NCBI GenBank assembly: GCA_002348045.1
Contig: DDYO01000033.1
Location: 1 to 8,615 of the forward strand
Source: Anaerolineales bacterium UBA2232
Lineage (GTDB): Bacteria > Chloroflexota > Anaerolineae > UBA2200
Reading direction: 5' to 3'
DNA: 8,615 nucleotides
The notes under the pieces are model-generated. The model ran no database searches, was not told where the DNA came from, and was given only the letters and a program-made list of their open reading frames with translations. Both the position numbers and the translations under genes were made by a program. This document shows positions 7,401-8,615 of the stretch, piece after piece (positions within the stretch are counted from its first letter, which is position 1; every line of letters begins with the position of its first letter).

Positions 7401-8615
7401 CAGCCACCGAACCGGGAATGAGACAGTACGCGCGTCTGAATCGGCTTGCCAGCGAAATCGTGCTGTCGCCGTGGACGTGACTTGGTCGGAAGCCATGACG
7501 GCGCTGCCCATGGTGACCGACCATTCATGTGGCTGTCGGGCCTCGATGGCGGCAATCCAGTCAGCGTGGCCGGCCAGGAGTGCCGCGTGAGGGGGCTCCA
7601 TGCGGCTCAACAGGGCGTGGGAGTCCAATGCCGAGAGTGCAGAGGCCACGAGGTGCGCTTCGGCAATCCATTGCGGCCGATCCCAGGCAAGGTTGAGAAG
7701 GACGAGGTTTGTGAGGTCGCCAACCGCCTTAAGCTTAGAAAGCTCGATACCATCAGCTCGATCCTCTGGCACGTGGTAAATCACACCGGGTGATCGGCCA
7801 TCCCACCATATCAGCAGGCTGGCCGGGACGCCGGCAGCTACAAAGGGGACGTGGTCCGACGCTCCCAGCGACATCGGCCTTGCACTGATTTCCAGCTCGG
7901 CTGCTGAGACCAGGAGTTGATCTGCAACGAGGCCACCCTGGTCAACCAGCAACGTGGAACCGCCCGCGCCAACCATGTCAAGCTGCAGCATTCCGATGGT
8001 GTTAGTGAGAGGATAGTGAGGATGGTAGACATAATGGGTCGAACCGGTTAGGCCGATCTCTTCTCCGTCCCAAGCCGCAAAAAGGACAGAATGTAGAGGC
8101 ACGAACCCCGCCTGCTGCCAGGTGCGGGCGATCTCAAGAAGGACCGAGATACCCGAAGCGTCATCGTTGGCGCCGGGCCAGAAGGTGCCATCGGCATCAG
8201 CACCCATGTGGTCGAGGTGAGCGCCGACGATGAGAATCTGGGCGGCCGCCGTGGGATCAGAGCCTGGCAAGACACCCAGGACATTATGGCCGCGGGCGAC
8301 CGGGTCGTATGCTATTGGCACGTCCAGCGACACGTTCGCGGCGAGCTCTTGCGACTGGAAGTGGATTGTGAGGTCATCTAACGTTAGTCCGGTTCCCAAG
8401 AGCAGGTCCTGGGTCGCCGAGGGGCCAATGATGAGGGTGGGGATTCCTACCGGAAGGATCGCGTGCTCCCGCGCAGTCCTCCGCATGCGAAAGTTGGCAC
8501 CGTCGGTTCGCAGGAGCAAGAGTGCCGCCGCGCCGTGTTCGATCGCACTGCGCTGGAGTTGATCCAAAGGCACCTGGAATCGGGCCAAGACGATGGCATC
8601 GCGTACATCCAAACC
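4422..8615 (-). CDS. Giant M28-family metallopeptidase-like protein with tandem degenerate hydrolase domains, 5' end cut by window edge
   Basis: The frame stays open through the window edge, and 1397 residues are visible. The TTG at 8612 lies inside a PA domain and is not the start. Numbering below starts at that TTG codon. Order: end of a PA domain (1-75); M28 domain (about 105-310) with zinc ligands and catalytic residues H132, D150, E184 (general base), E185, D212 and H280; two related modules (about 329-625 and 642-958), each a beta domain followed by a gluzincin-like domain without an intact HExxH; a helical lead plus PA insert (about 970-1190); and a second M28-like domain (about 1190-1394). 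In that last domain H, D, E and H align to N1217, R1235, S1269 and T1366, and only E1270 and D1297 remain. Family knowledge: M28 enzymes are zinc aminopeptidases or carboxypeptidases, often secreted. Only the first domain should be active. Secretion cannot be checked because the N-terminus is missing. A 105-base gap with a promoter separates it from the next gene, so it is probably a separate unit. Confidence 0.9.
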   Translation of the reverse strand, partial: GLDVRDAIVLARFQVPLDQLQRSAIEHGAAALLLLRTDGANFRMRRTAREHAILPVGIPTLIIGPSATQDLLLGTGLTLDDLTIHFQSQELAANVSLDVPIAYDPVARGHNVLGVLPGSDPTAAAQILIVGAHLDHMGADADGTFWPGANDDASGISVLLEIARTWQQAGFVPLHSVLFAAWDGEEIGLTGSTHYVYHPHYPLTNTIGMLQLDMVGAGGSTLLVDQGGLVADQLLVSAAELEISARPMSLGASDHVPFVAAGVPASLLIWWDGRSPGVIYHVPEDRADGIELSKLKAVGDLTNLVLLNLAWDRPQWIAEAHLVASALSALDSHALLSRMEPPHAALLAGHADWIAAIEARQPHEWSVTMGSAVMASDQVTSTATARFRWQADSDARTVSFPVRWLRQDGSWIYAGPAWQETTTERARIAHLTNATEARLVASIVDGLCQRLYDDLQLGLPPSVTIFLHDNQVSADLFAPLAAPASQGVSASDGPVQLIHAGALTETLTRQALQRVGWSSATASWLAYGLAKAWSAGWENGAEDYLSAHLERLSNPDSAARIWTPETMPTGELVNAAELSVWQAQAILMTHYLLTSGDPLVFRTADLDAVSGWQSQYLDRWLSASQGISATLSLREQSIRDHDEESFLATLDPVDGDLSRQETEWFRQLSAAPPMALRFLSRLRCVEPLTATVDVTAIYQVSQTSPLLKQVELPVRFVLRDGDWLYSGIDWSAIKSGSILVRTIPDSPSVARSEIAGKLADQSAIIAAEVEAISGLQVRNLTIEVYPGPDTLAYCRWSYGQEPDSSSGVALLAWDETALPADDWQLAYRMTGHVLAQAGIRHTALVEGTCLYIAGRVDGSWLAGKRRLWQELLYDHVRSNRNLPLVSLDPPSEDQVPQSFLQALAWDTVQFLQQWQSPASLQRWLELVASGQDVSGAFEAATGFSYHEFHQAWQESAARGHIDARSISIAAEFDPQRALNDIAQLAQSSWAGRGLSSTGNQAAVDWIAQSLADCGLLPAGDNGTFLQQFPVAFHQLQAAPVLRIFDAEGQPLELTYSIDYSERLGAASGGGTVSGPLVYLRELNYPGLRLGGRICLAHGTGDATADVRAAQAAGAGALLLMTDKWPKDMSLRHPITQAIESNSIPVIELTAAASEAVLRSCTSHDAASLAMHPATMLGLNAHVSIELRVSDRTSAANVLAYMPPSNANRTDKAILLTANLDGVGSVPGAAEYPGANRNASGVSIMLEIARLWQDTGYRPECAVVFAVTNASETGSLGLSYLLAHPPLPRTGIAAALQFDRVGQGRGYYLTHYDDSAGAEILVALESAARQLAGRLTRARGDASADHALLAQRFPTVTLMWEREDVSYTSEDTALNIDVNKLGATGRMATLAVHFLAQQ
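5739..6689 (-). repeat. Protein-level repeat copy 2: beta domain plus degenerate gluzincin (peptidase MA-like)
   Basis: This region encodes residues about 642-958 of the large peptidase. The beta part contains LPVRFVLRDGDWLYSGIDW (711-729). The second part ends in a block typical of peptidase-MA-like domains, with ATGFSYHEFHQAW at 939-951. At the HExxH site the sequence is RMTGH (827-831), and the third zinc ligand E845 is kept in VEGTCLYIAG. The copies are recognisable in protein but not obviously in DNA, so the duplication is old. Confidence 0.7.
6738..7628 (-). repeat. Protein-level repeat copy 1: beta domain plus degenerate gluzincin (peptidase MA-like)
   Basis: This region encodes residues about 329-625 of the large peptidase. 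FPVRWLRQDGSWIYAGPAW (399-417) aligns with the same block in copy 2, and the following helix and strand (430-468) also match. At the HExxH site the sequence reads RQALQ (508-512), and the usual EGLA is YGLA with Y526, so all three zinc ligands and the catalytic Glu are gone. It directly follows the intact M28 domain. Confidence 0.65.

Noticed and set aside
8610..8612. TTG at 8612 as the start of the large peptidase
   Set aside because: The frame is open to the window edge, and the codon falls inside a PA domain strand (GLDVRDAIVLARF), so it encodes an internal Leu.
1..8615. tRNA, rRNA, CRISPR or insertion sequence
   Set aside because: Almost all of the window is occupied by five coding regions. 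I saw no cloverleaf, spaced direct repeats, transposase motifs or terminal inverted repeats.

Overview
All five genes lie on the minus strand. The window looks like one bacterial chromosomal segment of moderately high G+C, roughly 55-60% by eye. I see no tRNA, rRNA, CRISPR array or insertion sequence. Protein style suggests a Gram-positive-like or deep-branching bacterium, possibly Chloroflexota: a membrane alkaline-phosphatase-superfamily protein, a DagK-type lipid kinase, and a very long M28 peptidase with PA inserts. This taxonomic guess rests on family resemblance only and is weak.

Layout in the direction of transcription, from high to low coordinates. (1) 8615-4422 is a very large M28 metallopeptidase-like protein whose N-terminus lies outside the window. 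It holds an M28 domain with all expected zinc and catalytic residues, then two tandem modules (beta domain plus degenerate gluzincin), then a second PA/M28 unit that has lost four of six active-site residues. (2) A 105-base gap (4317-4421) carries a plausible sigma70-type promoter. (3) 4316-3411 is a diacylglycerol-kinase-family lipid kinase. (4) 3379-1658 is a membrane protein of the alkaline phosphatase / type I phosphodiesterase superfamily, in which three expected metal ligands are replaced. (5) 1655-825 is RmlD, dTDP-4-dehydrorhamnose reductase. (6) 835-1 is a WbbL-like family 2 glycosyltransferase, cut by the window edge.

The last four genes are packed with gaps of 31 and 2 bases and an overlap of 11 bases, so they probably form one operon read from the promoter near 4360-4388. 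Together they point to cell-envelope chemistry. The lipid kinase acts on a lipid alcohol, RmlD makes dTDP-L-rhamnose, and the glycosyltransferase may use that donor. The membrane alkaline-phosphatase-like protein would act on, or bind, an envelope substrate outside the membrane. The peptidase is probably a separate transcription unit.

The most notable theme is degeneracy. Three of the four hydrolase-like domains of the large peptidase, and the alkaline-phosphatase-like domain of the third gene, keep their fold signatures but lack key catalytic or metal-binding residues. All reading frames are long and uninterrupted, so these look like maintained pseudoenzyme domains rather than decaying genes.
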